Positions 48,539-60,390 of a DNA stretch of 64,000 nt are shown in pieces. The translations under genes and the position numbers were made by a program. The first letter of the stretch is position 1, and the number at the start of each line of letters is the position of its first letter. The stretch lies in assembly GCA_035771175.1 (NCBI GenBank), contig CM069605.1:16756288-16820287 (forward strand). The letters run 5' to 3'. Under the pieces are notes generated by a model that ran no database searches, had not been told where the DNA came from, and saw nothing but the letters and a program-made list of their open reading frames with translations. The stretch is from Paratinospora sagittata. Lineage: Eukaryota; Streptophyta; Magnoliopsida; Ranunculales; Menispermaceae.

Positions 48539-49471
48539 TGTGGCTTGAGAATAGGGATAATATTTTATTTAGTATGATTTTATTTTAGAAGGATTTAGAT
48601 TTTATTATTTAATAGGATTTTAGTTTTAAGATTGAATAAAGTCTTGTTTTAGTAAGATTTTAATTTTATATTTTGTAGGATTTTAATAAGAATTAAATTA
48701 AGTAGTTTAGATATCTATAAATAAGGACATGCAATAGAGTTAAAGACATGACCGAATGAATTAAACAATATTGATTACTTCTCTCTCTCTCTCAATTTCT
48801 CTCTCTATTCAGTGCTATCCCGCTCAACTCTCTCTCTCTATTACTATCTCTCTCTTTACACCTTCATTCTTTTTTCACTGTTATCTCAAAATTTTATTTA
48901 TTCTTTCTCTTTGCCTGTCCTTTTTCCCGTGACATACAATACTCAACTTTCTTGCAACGGTAAAAACTACGTTCTCTACAATTTGAAGCCATCTAACAAA
49001 GGAGATTCTTTTTTACAAGACTCGCGACACCCCTTGACATGTGATTTGCTTATTAATTCCATTAAAGGCCCTAATTTCTATCATGCAATGGGAGTACATC
49101 GATTTTAACTCATCGAAGTTGAGTTTTTTAAGAGGAGGAGAATAATGAGACACAAAATTAGAGATAAATAAAATAATATTTTAGTTCTTTAATTTTAGTT
49201 GTTATTGTAATTTATTTAGTATAATTTTATTTTAAAAGGATTTAGATTTTATTATTTAATAGGATTTTAGCTTCAATATTATGTAGAGAATCAAGTCTTG
49301 TTTTAGTAAGATTTTGATTTTATATTTTGTAGGATTTTAGTAAGAATCACATTAGGTAATTTAAATATCTATAAATAAGAGCATGTAATAAAGTTAAGGC
49401 ATGACTGAATGAATTAAAAAATATTGATGATTGATTTCTCATTTTTTTTTCTTCTCTCCCCTTTTCTATCA
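48539..49471 (+). mobile_element. Small non-autonomous LTR retrotransposon (TRIM/LARD-like)
   Basis: Two direct repeats flank about 330 bp: LTR1 48539-48811 and LTR2 49146-49471. Both share long stretches (TTTTATTTAGTAT..., TAGGATTTTA, TTTTGTAGGATTTTA, ATATCTATAAATA). Each starts TG and ends CA. A degenerate tRNA-Met primer site (TGCTATCCCGC) starts at 48813, and a polypurine tract AAGAGGAGGAGAA lies at 49130-49142. The flanks AATAA (48534-48538) and AATCA (49472-49476) make a 5-bp duplication with one mismatch. No protein is encoded; the 98-codon ORF at 48812 is chance. The LTR text resembles Copia (BARE-like) LTRs. Confidence 0.75.
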
Positions 49472-49900
49472 AATCAGAAATGCACTACTCATTCTAGGAA
49501 CGCGTTCTTGTACTCATGGGAGGTATTTCTCTATAAATACCCCACTTTGCTCATTTGAAAGCAACTTTTGCAAAATTTTTAAAATTTGTGCCGAATCTTT
49601 GTTCTCTATATTTCCGAGTTTTAAACAAGTTCTTGAGCCATTTTAAACACCTTTTGATTGCAAAACTTCACTTCATTTGAATCTTTGATTCAATCTTTTA
49701 AAAAGTTCTTCTAATCATTTCAAAACCTTTGAGAAACTAGAAGAATTTCTAGAGTGTTTGATCAAGTTATTCTTTAGTGTTTACAACACCTACTTGTTGA
49801 TCTTGATTATTCTTGGAGGAGAAATTTCTCAACCACATTCACTTCGAAGAATCTACGAGCTTCATCTTACCTAAGTTGGGTAAAAAAAATGAGAAATCAA
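49472..49900 (+). mobile_element. LTR family B fragment, plus orientation
   Basis: It contains the U3 motif AGGAACGCGTTCTT (49498 on), a TATA box CTATAAATA at 49531-49539 and downstream sequence (CTTTGCTCATTTGAAAGCAAC). This matches the reverse complement of the family B copy at 17560-17920. It ends at about 49890 near TAAGTTGGGTAAA. Confidence 0.6.
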
Positions 49901-49923
49901 TCATCAATATTTTTCAATTCAGA

Positions 49924-52560
49924 ATGAAGAACCTCGCTTCTAGTTTTAATTAAATACATTCGTTGAATTACGCATATATCAAGATGTATAATACGCATAT
50001 TTTATACGTAAGAGACAAATATATGCGTGTATGAAAATACATGCTATATTTAAGAGGTATGAGCAAATAAATAAAATTATTAAATAAATAATATAAGTTT
50101 AATAAGGTGAATGGGAGTTATTTAATTAAGAGGCTTTGAAAGCATGAGATGATATTAGATGAGATTGTTATCTCATTCTCTCACTTTTTAATCTCTTTTC
50201 TCTTCTCTCTTGCCAACGTTTTGAATGAAAGAAAAAAAAAATAGAAGAGAAAGAGAAAAGAAGAAGAGACATGAAGAACGAAGAAAGAAAGAAGAAAGAA
50301 GGGAGAAACGTGAGATTCGTGTCAAATCGAGACTCGCGGTAAGTGATTTTCACTTTAGTTCATCGTAAAATTGATCTTTAACTAGTGTATAACGATTCTA
50401 GCGGAGTAATTTTAGCTATGGGAGTTGTTTTACAGTGTTTTCAAAATTGGGGTTTTTACCCAACTTGGATGAAAATTTGTTCGAAAGGTGAAAAAACACT
50501 CCCTAAATGTAAGAGCCCCGAATATGTGGTTAGATTTCATTTATTTGTTCATTTGGAACTTTTATGGCGGTTGGAAGTTTGTTGGAAGTTAGAGTTTATA
50601 TTGGAGACCGTTTAAATCATTTAAAACCCGATGAAACTCCAGTTGAAGGCTATAGAATGGTAGAATGAACTGTTGCGAGTCCATCGATGCTAATTTCATG
50701 ATTTTTGGAGACCGTTTGACAATTTTAGTAAAAATTTCCATGTTTCCAATGAACAGTGACGTGAACATTGATGTGAATAGTAGATCATATCCAGTGAATA
50801 AAATAGAATTGGAATCCCATGAAACTCTGGTTTGAGATCATCGAATCGTAGAGAACTGAATTCCAGACGTTTTGATGTTAAGATCATGATTTTTTGATAT
50901 GCTTTGATATTTTTAGTAGCTAAATATATGATTTTTGTGAGTAAAATTGACTTTGAATGCCTCCGCGAACGTGTAAAACCTTAGTAAAATACTTGTTGAA
51001 GGTAGTAGAATGGTAGTATGACGGATTTTATACCTGTCGATGTGGACAAAATAATTTTAGGAATGTTCTATATTTTTAATAAAATTGATATATGTTCCAG
51101 GAGAAAAATAAAATTGAGAATTAGTGAAAATATGAATTGGAAATCTATTTTCACTGTTCTTTCTTGTGTAAATATCTAGATTGACCACAGAAACGAGATA
51201 GTAGTTTTTTCAACTGCTTATGAGTCCTAAATTGAGTTGGATTTTATAGTCACAAAATGTGTATAATATTTTTAAGGTTGATCTTTATTATTGGTGATTT
51301 GAAGTGAGTTGAGAAATAAAATATGTAAATAGATATGAATAAATGAAATTGAATTATGGAGTGGTTGTGACAGGTTGAGTTAGTTGGATTTAAATTGGAG
51401 CTGGACTCGAAAACGACAGAGATTGTAATTAAGTTGAAAAGTCCTGTACTGTGAGTATATTTTCTTGATTTTGGTTCTTGTATGGCATTTTAAATATATG
51501 AAATGTTTGAATGTAAATATGCTATGCATATAATGTTGCATTGTGTTTTAATTTGCATCATAAATGATTTCTTTTTAGCATTGGAGCATGTGAGACTTGC
51601 AAATGCAAGTTGGTGTCATTTCGTTAGGAATTAGACCCGGATGAGTGTTATGCGTAACCTCATTGTCAGTAGGCCTGTCCTAACAAGGATTGAAGATCCT
51701 TGACATGACTGTGAATTGGGTAATGAGAGACTGTGGCTACCTTGTAACGACCATACAAGGGTTAGACCCGCTCTCTTGCCTTGAAGGAGGGAGATTGTGG
51801 ATTTCGTGAAAAAAGAATGCATTGTTTTCTTGAAAACTCATTAAATCTATGTTGTTGCCATGTATGATTTATTTGTTGAATGATGCATGTGTTTAATACT
51901 TGTTTTAAATGATTTTAAATGCCATAGTTTCCTAAATGCATATAATGGTCATATCAAGAAATATATTCACTGAGCTGTTGATTGCTCACTCCATCCCTTT
52001 AATATTTCAGGTACAGAGTTAAAAGGAAAAAATGAAAGTTAAAGAGTGATCAACTCGTGACTCGGATCGTTACTTTATTGATGTAGGTATACATTGGAGT
52101 AATGACTTATACTTGTGTTAGTTTGATATATATATATATATATATCACACATTATATATATGTATTATCATCTAGATGAGATGTATGAGCATATACAAGA
52201 TAGCTACCTATATTGGATTATGAAATGGTAATAATGATGTACATGATTACATAATTACATGGTGGAAAGAAGAGATGATATGATTTGATAAATGAATGAA
52301 ATGAGAATGGCTAGATGTGTGGAATGAATGGAATGATGATTATCTATATTTATATATTTCATTTGATTTGTGGTATATCAGAAAAAAAATGTGAATTGTC
52401 CATTTTATGGGGAGGTGCTGTCAAAATTTCTGTAAATTTTGGGAATTATTGTGAATGTCCGTTGAGGCTGACAGTGTATTGTATACTGTATATAGGTATA
52501 TACAGTGTATAATACATTGTGCCTGTCATGACGTCAGTGTATGTCAGAGGCGTCGTAACA
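49924..52560 (+). repeat. 5' LTR of an old Ty3/gypsy element
   Basis: The end is firm: GGCGTCGTAACA at 52560, four bases before a primer-binding site. The start is tentative at TGAAGAACCTCGC (49924), which looks like a mutated TGTAACGACCTCGC. The 'GCTCACTCC...TTTCAGGTACAG' segment near 51985-52016 matches the layout of the solo LTR at 14442-16813. Confidence 0.55.
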
Positions 52561-52564
52561 ATAT

Positions 52565-52576
52565 TAGTATCAGAGC
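52565..52576 (+). other. Primer-binding site, tRNA-iMet type, one change
   Basis: It reads TAGTATCAGAGC, one base from TGGTATCAGAGC, just inside the LTR end. Confidence 0.75.
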
Positions 52577-55500
52577 TTAGGTTTAAAATACTTAAAAAGA
52601 TAAAAGCTTTATGATATTATGATTGATTGTATGGGTATATATATGGGTAGTCCTATTATGTTGAGCCTAATCCAATATGTTATCTTGATAGAGAATCACC
52701 TGTGTCGGTGAATTCCTGATTTGGAAAAGACCAGTCAAGATTAATAATGAAAATTGCTGATCACGAAAGGATCAGAAGGTTGAAAGAAAAAGAATTGGAT
52801 GTAATCCAGTGATAATAAATTATATAATTTATATATGGCTAGTAACTACCCAACAACAAAGAAATGCACAACTTATGAGCTTGTGGCAAAGTTGTAATGT
52901 GAAAAAGACAGAGGCTTGAACCATTGATAGCTCCAGATGTGGGTGCGAATGGTGTGAGTACTTCTATAAAAACATATATAGTTAAGACTGAAGTAAAAAT
53001 AAAATAAATAGAAGGTCTCAATAATAAGCCAGATGAAATGAGAAGATATGTGAAAGTTAAGGAAACTTTCAGGAGAAGAAACTCTCCTATCTTAACTGGC
53101 AGACAGATAGTAGACGTAGTAAAATTTTTTTGACTCTGAGTGGAGACCGTATTAGAGAATGATCAAATCTCTGAAAATGATAAAGCAAGTTAGCTAGGTT
53201 TAAGCTAATTGATGATAAGAGATAATAAAAAACTGGGTTAAGGACTCTCAGATGAGTAAGGCATGAGATTAATTAAAGAAGCTAGTTTATGAGGGCTTCT
53301 ATAATCATGCTGAAATTGATTTAAGGCATGAAAAGTTTATCTTGTTAAAATATAGTGACATGCCTAACCATAAATACAAACATGAATTAAATAAATTGGT
53401 ATAGTTTATTTTTGGAATGATCACTATGGATACTCTGATAATGATAAGGATTTAGAATAAATTTTGGGATCCTATATGACAGGTTTGATAATTGTTGGGT
53501 TATAACTATATGCGCAAGTTGTGAGGCAGCCTATAAATTTCGGGATTGCCAAAGCTGTGGTGAAATTGTTAACCCCAGCAATATTAGTAATATAGCTTGT
53601 ACCGCCATTTGAAGCAGAGTCATCAACACCAGTTCTAGGTAAAAGGAAAAATAAGTAATGTAAGGAAATGTTGGGGCAATAATATGAAATTCAAGATAAG
53701 CGAAACATTGAGTAAGGTTGAGATTTTGGCAGTATTAGTGACTCTAATTTTTTTAGTACCTAACCCAATAATAATGGGAAAAAGGAAGTGATGTTAAAGA
53801 ATTATGAAAACCAGAAGTTGTTTCCATTGTCTGAGCAGGAGTCACAGACTGCGTACATTGTATCTCGACCAATAATTGTCTATTATCAATCTTAAAAAAA
53901 AAGAGACATGGGATGTGTTAATCTCCAGTTAGTCTATATGGAATGCCCCAATATGTTTTATCAATGTGACTCCACCAGATTTTAGAGAATAAATTAAAGT
54001 AAATACAAGACCAGATCCAAAGATTAGTAAGACATTGATAACAGGTATGATCAACATTTTGTTATTGTGTATATTCTGATGTATTGTTGGATCTACCTGG
54101 TCCTTTATCTCTAGTGATATGGTAGACAGATTGTATTATCTTCTGTTATAATAGTATATCATTGATTGTGAGTATGCCTACAGGAGAAAGAATCTACCTT
54201 GATATGGTCAGCAAATATTATGTGTAATAAATATGAGGGTCATCAAGTAAGTATGAACTTTAGAATATGAAATTTTTGGAATTGGATGCTTTGTTGGGTA
54301 TGATTGGCTGGTCACCTCTCATGCCAGGTGGAGCGTTTCTCCGAAAAGAAGTAATGTTCTGAATAAGTGGAAAATTCTCATTTTGAATCTCGAGAAATTT
54401 ATACCCTAAAAATCTTCTATCTAAGATAAGCTAGTTATTGACGAGGACATGGAGAATATGGCTAGTACAAAGCCATTTAGAGTAACGTAATAAGGCATGC
54501 AGTTGATTAAAATTCCTGTGGTGAGCTGGTATATTGGAGTATTCTCTGATGAAGTATTAAAATTGCTACCTGGATAGGAGCTTGATAGCATATAAAACTG
54601 ATGCCAAGCACCTTAGAAATTGTGAGGATTTAAGGTGTAGGTAAATGTGTTAATGAGCAAAAGATTTATTATCCTTGATATGCCACCTTGGAGAGCATTT
54701 GTGATAAGATGGAAAGAAGGTATAGTGAAATATGTTTAAGTATGAATTACTGTTAACTGAGCAAGGTAACAATAAAGAATGAATATCCTTTACTATGGAT
54801 AGATGGTCGAATTCGATTAACTAAATGGAGCCAAAATTCTCTTTAAGATCATTTTGAGATCTAGGCACCATCAGTTAAGAATTCGAGAAAAGGATGTAAT
54901 GCAAACTATTTAAGACAAGATATGGATATTATGAAATTATGGTAACCTTGATTAATGTGTCAATCACGTTTATAGGATTGATGCAGTGGGTATATGAACC
55001 ATATCTTGATTATTACATAGTCTTCGATGATGAGATATGCAATTGTCCCAAGAAATGAGAGGAGCATGAATAACACCTCAGAATTATCTTGTAGTCACTG
55101 AGAGAGCACCGATTAAGTGCCAAGCTCGGTGAATATGAGTTTTGAATATAATTAAGATGAGAGTTTTTGGATCATATGACTAGTTTAAATAGTATCTTTA
55201 TGGATGATGGGAAGGTCAAAGTGATCATAGAACTGTTAAAACTGATTTAAATGATGGAAATCAGAAGTTCTCTGGTATTAGTTGTATGTTATAGAAAGTG
55301 CGTGGAAAGATTCTTGAAGCTATCTGTTCCACTCACGAAACTAAACCAGATGAATGCTACATAATGTGTGGACCGTTGTGCATGGGAAAGCTCTCACAGT
55401 ATTAAATGTTACTATTATTTCCAGAACTTGGAAGTAATTGTGATTGATGAATATCACGTTAAGATCTGGATTTTGCATTGATACAAAAGGATAGGTTAAT

Positions 55501-56542
55501 TACTTGTGTCTCCAGATATTTGGTAGTGCACGAGAATAACTATCCTAAGAGTGAATAGAAATTTGTTGGTAGTTATTTTGAAATAATGAGAGCATTGCCT
55601 CTATAATAAAAAGGTCACATTATCTTCAGATTTTAAGAATCTGAAGTAATTATTTGAACGGGAAGAAACTGAATATGAGGTAATAAATGTGGCAAGAATT
55701 CCCGAAGGACTTGATTTTATATTGAATTATTATCCTGGGAAAGGCCAATATGTTGTTGAGGCATTGAGCAGGAAACAGGCTGAAACTGGAGTAGTAACTT
55801 TCAGTTAGCCATAAATGGAGATTATTTGTGAGTGAGAGTTACAGTTATGAGTGTACTCTCTATTACTCCATGTGTTGATATTTGTGGTCGGATGCATGTT
55901 CAGTTGATTGATACTCATATTCAGAGAGTAAGATTTATAATGAGACGAGTATGATATCAGTATGAAAGATTATGGACTTGGTAATATGGATTGTGTTAAA
56001 TGAAGATGGGATTCAAATGGTCTCTTATGGGTTATGGGTAGAAATGATACCATTTGGATAACCATTAGTGGACTGAGAAGTCTATGTATTCTTCCAATGA
56101 AAACCAGAATTCTAGTGATAGACTAAGCATATTGTATATGTGTGAGATAGGGAGATTTTATGGGAGTTCTCAGATATTTGTCATGTCGAATTAAGATCCG
56201 AAGATTGTGTCGAGATCTGATATATGATGCAGACTCGATTTGGTACTCATCTCCTTCTCAGTGTGATATTTTATTCTCAGACTGGTTGACAGATTGAGAG
56301 AGTGACTTTGATGCTTGTGAGCATGCTCGGGTCTGGTATACTTGAATTTTGGTGGAAGTTGGAAGGACTATTATATGTGTGTGTAAACGTATGTGTATAA
56401 ATAGCTATTATAATAGCATAATGATGGAACTCTAAAGGTTTGATAGTAAGCCTTATAGATCTCCAACTTGTTAATTTGAAAGTACGAAGTTATTGCTATT
56501 GGTGCCATGCGATATTATTAAATACACAGGGTTGGTATATAG
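52577..56542 (+). pseudogene. Decayed Ty3/gypsy gag-pol
   Basis: Recognisable pieces in order: a gag start-like SNYPTTKKCTTYELV (52845-52890), a gag core with LTGRQ (about 53093), a protease-end piece PLIVSMPTGERIYLD then ELDALLGMIGW (54160-54300), and RT VTIKNEYPLLWID (54770-54810). Later RT pieces extend to about 55150. DYYPGK.QYVVEALSRK of RNase H is near 55725-55770, an integrase core end (GTHLLLSV.FYSQTG*Q.ER) is at 56250-56300, and KPYRSPTC*FESTKLLLLVP follows near 56450. Nearly every segment has stops. Copy 2 of the chromovirus is inserted at 56543. Confidence 0.7.
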
Positions 56543-56581
56543 TGTAATATCCTGTATTTCACAAAAAAAAATTACTATTTG

Positions 56582-56920
56582 GGCATGCCCGAACGTTCAG
56601 GCGCATGCCCGAACGTTCAGGCGCATGTCCGAACGTTCAGGCACGTGCCAGAACATTCCGGCGCATGCCAGAACGTTCAGGCGCATGCCAGAATGTTCAG
56701 GCGCATGACAGAACGTTCAGGCGCAAGGCATGCCAGAATGTTCAGGCGCATGACAGAACGTTCAGGCGCAAGGCATGCCAGAACGTTCAGGCGCATGACA
56801 GAACGTTCAGGCGCAAGGCATGCCAGAACATTCAGGCGCATGGCAGAACGTACAGCGCATGCCAGAACGTTCAGCGCATGCCCGAACGTTCAGGCTCATG
56901 CCCGAACGTTCAGGCGCAAA
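56582..56920 (+). repeat. Tandem array of 16 CpG-rich palindromic units in U3
   Basis: Units of 19-25 bp have consensus GCGCATGCCNGAACGTTCAG, where AACGTT is self-complementary. Part of the array repeats as pairs of a 20- and a 25-bp unit (with an extra GCAAG) three times, a higher-order repeat. Copy 1 has only about four related units. All forward frames stay open, which is a by-product of the repeat. Confidence 0.85.
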
Positions 56921-57178
56921 AATCTCTATACAACATATATACATATTTCAAATAGTTGTTTTTGGAAACTATATATAGTTATGATTAAATATGTCTATAC
57001 ATTCATAGGTGCATACGACATATATACATCAAATCACTAATGAAGAAATTTTCATGATGACGTAAACATCAAAAGAAAAACTCGAAAATAATGTCTAGCA
57101 GACAAACCATAAATCTTAAAATTGTTAGGAATATATTTTGTGTCTTTCACACAAATTTATTTTCCTTTCAGCAAAAGC

Positions 57179-58743
57179 ATGGCCTCCAGGGAAGGAACAA
57201 CTTCCACTAGCAGGGAACCAATTCCCACTAGACTAAAAGAATTGTCCAAAAGAGAGGTTATGACTATGAGGAACATCGACAATAGAGATCCCCGACTCTA
57301 CCCAATCCTTCAAGACAAACTCGCAACACTGGATTGGTTAAATATAACCAAAGTCGAGGGTCAAGTCTCTTACAACTTGGTGAGATCCTTCTATGAAGCC
57401 ATGAATTACGTAGGACTTCCAGAAAAGGGAATCGGCCCTGTATTGGAGACAACAGTTATGGGGATAAAAATTCCTATCAACGTCGAACTTATTGCTCGAC
57501 TTTTAGAGATTCCGATTGAGGAGAAGATTATCGATCCACATGAACCCCAGACAGTTGCAGAGATCGCAGAATCTAATGAACAATTGTTTAATTCCCTCGC
57601 CAAAGAGCCATACACTCAATCAACATACACCAACCTCCCAAACCATCATCTTAAACCATCTCTTGCCGGCCTCGGAAAGATTGTATACGGCAACATCTTG
57701 CCAGAAAGGGGGACTAGAGGCACTATGTCAAGGGCTCAACTTCTTATGTTATACTACATAGAGAAGAAAATTACGGTCTCCCTACCTCACATTATTATCC
57801 AACAAATGTTGAGGGTGATACAAAACCCTTTAAGAAAAGAATTCCTTGGCTATGGAGTCTTGATTATGAGGATACTATACGAGGCAAACGTCGCCACTTT
57901 CGATGGAACGTCAAAGCTGATCACTGAACCAGTTACAACATTCTCTATCTTCAAGACATATGGCACAAGTGGAGGGGTAACTGACGAAGATGTATTCGGC
58001 ACGACGATACGAAATGCTGAAAGAAGGAGAGACCAGCATGGGCGTTGCCTTCGCAAAAGTCGACGCAAGATGCCCGTCCAAATAATGATTCAAATCCAAA
58101 TCCTACATCAGACCCAACCCTGAATAGTGATCCAACCGATCAACCATTCACTAACGAAGCGTTATATGCCACACTAAATCAACCTACACAAAGTCATGAT
58201 AGACAAACTACACAAGCAAATCCACCAACTTGGAACGTGCCCACTCAAGGCACCACTTCGTACCAAAGATTTCCAACTCCTACGGTACAGTATCAGCCAG
58301 TTCCACAAGTTGCTGTGAACCAACAACAACAATATTGGGCGTCACCAAATCTTGGAGGACAAAACATCCCAATAAGTCCATTGTTTCAAACTTTTTCACC
58401 ACAAACAAATCCAAATATCCATGGGGTTCCAGTTAGGGGATACCCGCACAATCAAAACAACTACCTTCCACCTATGAACCAATACTTTCCCCCAATGTCT
58501 ATGGCCTACCCTTCACCTACAGGACAAACGACCCATCAACCACCAGTGGGACAACCGACTAACCTACTTGAACGGTTAGATGAAATGGCATCCAATATTG
58601 CTACACTGAGAGAGAGCCACAATAATATATTAACCCGGTTGCAAAACTCCGACGCAGAGCGTGCACACTCTCAACCTTCTGTTAGTAGTCGTTTTGTACG
58701 TAGCAATAGATCTCGAAGGAGCAGTAGTAGGCAAGAAAGTTAA
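57179..58743 (+). pseudogene. Extra ORF upstream of gag, chromovirus copy 2 (frameshifted)
   Basis: The start ATG at 57179 (MASREG) follows TTTATTTTCCTTTCAG, as in copy 1. The first frame runs to 58123, but the true frame changes at about 58070, inside the KSRRKMPV segment, and continues to 58743. The joined product would be about 520 residues: a globular N-terminal domain (to about 290), a Pro/Gln/Asn-rich linker and a C-terminus ending in a Ser/Arg tail (SRRSSSRQES). Residue by residue it is clearly the same protein as copy 1. The family is unknown to me. Confidence 0.75.
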
Positions 58744-58852
58744 AATTAATTCCTGGCATTGTCAACTTTTCTTTGATATATATGAATGAAATTGTTTTGT
58801 TTAAAGACTATCTTTGGTGGGCCGACTTACAACCATTCTTTCTTTTGTATCA

Positions 58853-59128
58853 CTAACTTTGGAGTGGTATGGGACACAACAAAATTGGAGGATACTAAAT
58901 AAAATGTGAAAGTAAGAAAACCCATGACCTTGTGTGAAAAGAAACATTTGGAGAAAGTTGCATTACTAATATTATCACTAAGTTTACACGGTATGAGACG
59001 AGTAAATTTGAAATATACTATTAGTGAACTTCTATTCAGCCAATGTTTTTAGAGATCGTGTTCATACAACTTAACTTGGTTGACACCTTTATTACTAAAT
59101 TCATGTGGTATGGGACACATGAACTTGG
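58853..59128 (+). other. Three conserved hairpins with a GTATGGGA loop (copy 2)
   Basis: Hairpins lie at 58853-58888, 58978-59011 and 59095-59128, in the same order and with about the same spacing as in copy 1. The loops are GTATGGGA, GTATGAGA and GTATGGGA. Stems of 13-14 positions pair at 11, 11 and 12 of them, counting G-T pairs. Confidence 0.7.
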
Positions 59129-59531
59129 ATAATAATTGAAAAGACTAAGAGTAAGCGTCTGAATGCATAAGCTTGCGATAGAACGTAGCTCAGGCTATTT
59201 ACCGAGGCAAATCTTAGAATTCTTATGACTCGTATGGATTTTCAATGAAATATATGTATGTTCACAAAGACCAAAAACAAATCATTTGAAATACTTGCAC
59301 AATTTTGTACTTATTATATAAACATTCTAACCTTGTTTGTTTTTACACCATGGCCACACATACGAGATATATAAGATTCTTTGATTCGTCAACAACAACT
59401 TTACACTCTACTTAGAAAAATAGGTGATTTTAATATTACAGTACTCTCGAAATTGTTGCTGAGCATACTATAACATTATACTTGCCTACAGTTTCTTAAT
59501 CTTGTTTTATTTTCTCCTTGCCAGTGAGAAA

Positions 59532-60390
59532 ATGCAAACAAGAAAGAGAGGAAGGCCACGTACTGTTCGTCCCGCAGTGGAGGCACCTCCTGAGATTCAG
59601 GAACCGACGCCTCCGACAACAGCACAGGCCACACCCAACACTGCCACTACATCTGGGCAGGCAATACCACCCCCACCCGCACCCTTTGCCATGCCTTCAA
59701 GCATTGAAACCTTCTTCGCTGGATTTATTGAGGCGATGAAGGCCACTGTAGACTGCAGCCAGTCAGGTTGCCACGGTTCAAGCACCTGTAAAATTTAGGT
59801 CGGAAGCTCAAACCGATCAAATTACTAAATACAAGCGGCTACAACCTCTTCCTTTTGATGGCACCATTGATCCTGATGAGGTGCAAAAGTGGCTGGATGA
59901 GTCAAAGAAAGCTCTTGATGCCATGGGAGTCGATGAGACTCACAAAATTCTACTAGCGACCTACCAACTTATTGGTGGAGCAAACAAATGGTGGATCACA
60001 GTGAAAGAAGATCCACGGGTCAACATCGCCGATATGACTTGGCAACAGTTCGAGTCAATGTTTATTGATGAGTATTTTTCCAGCGCGGTGACGAAGCAGA
60101 AGTGACAGGACTTCGCTAAGTTATACCAAGGCACCATGACCGTCAGAGAATATGCTGGAAAATTCAAAGAATTATCCGTCTACTCTCTCTCCACCATCTC
60201 AACGGAGCGAGATAAGACTGAAAATTTTTATAATGGCCTTCGCCATGACATCCGGCAAGCCTTATCGATCTTCGATCTCAAGATTTACAAAGAGGTTGTT
60301 GACAAGGCCATGAGCTTTGAACAAGAGAAGCTCTTACAGGAACAACGAATGAATAAGGGCAAACGGCCTGCAACATTTTCCCAATAAGGC
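59532..60390 (+). pseudogene. gag: gag, chromovirus copy 2
   Basis: Retrotransposon capsid gene. The start ATG at 59532 (MQTRKRGRP) comes eight bases after a TTTCTCCTTGCCAG acceptor-like site. A basic N-terminus and a Pro-rich linker are followed by the capsid core (W..ESKKALDAM...GGANKWW...F...YF). A frameshift occurs at about 59755, a TGA at 60103 replaces the Arg codon CGA still present in copy 1, and a TAA lies at 60385. Confidence 0.85.

Noticed and set aside
48812..49108. 98-codon ORF with a signal-peptide-like start
   Set aside because: It begins at the degenerate primer-binding site of the small LTR retrotransposon and spans its internal region; the composition is low complexity.
56493..57040. 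Overlapping ORFs encoding repetitive peptides (PERSGACPNVQAH type)
   Set aside because: They are a by-product of the 20-bp LTR repeat array, which stays open in several frames; there is no start context or conservation, and the array is LTR U3 by comparison with copy 1.
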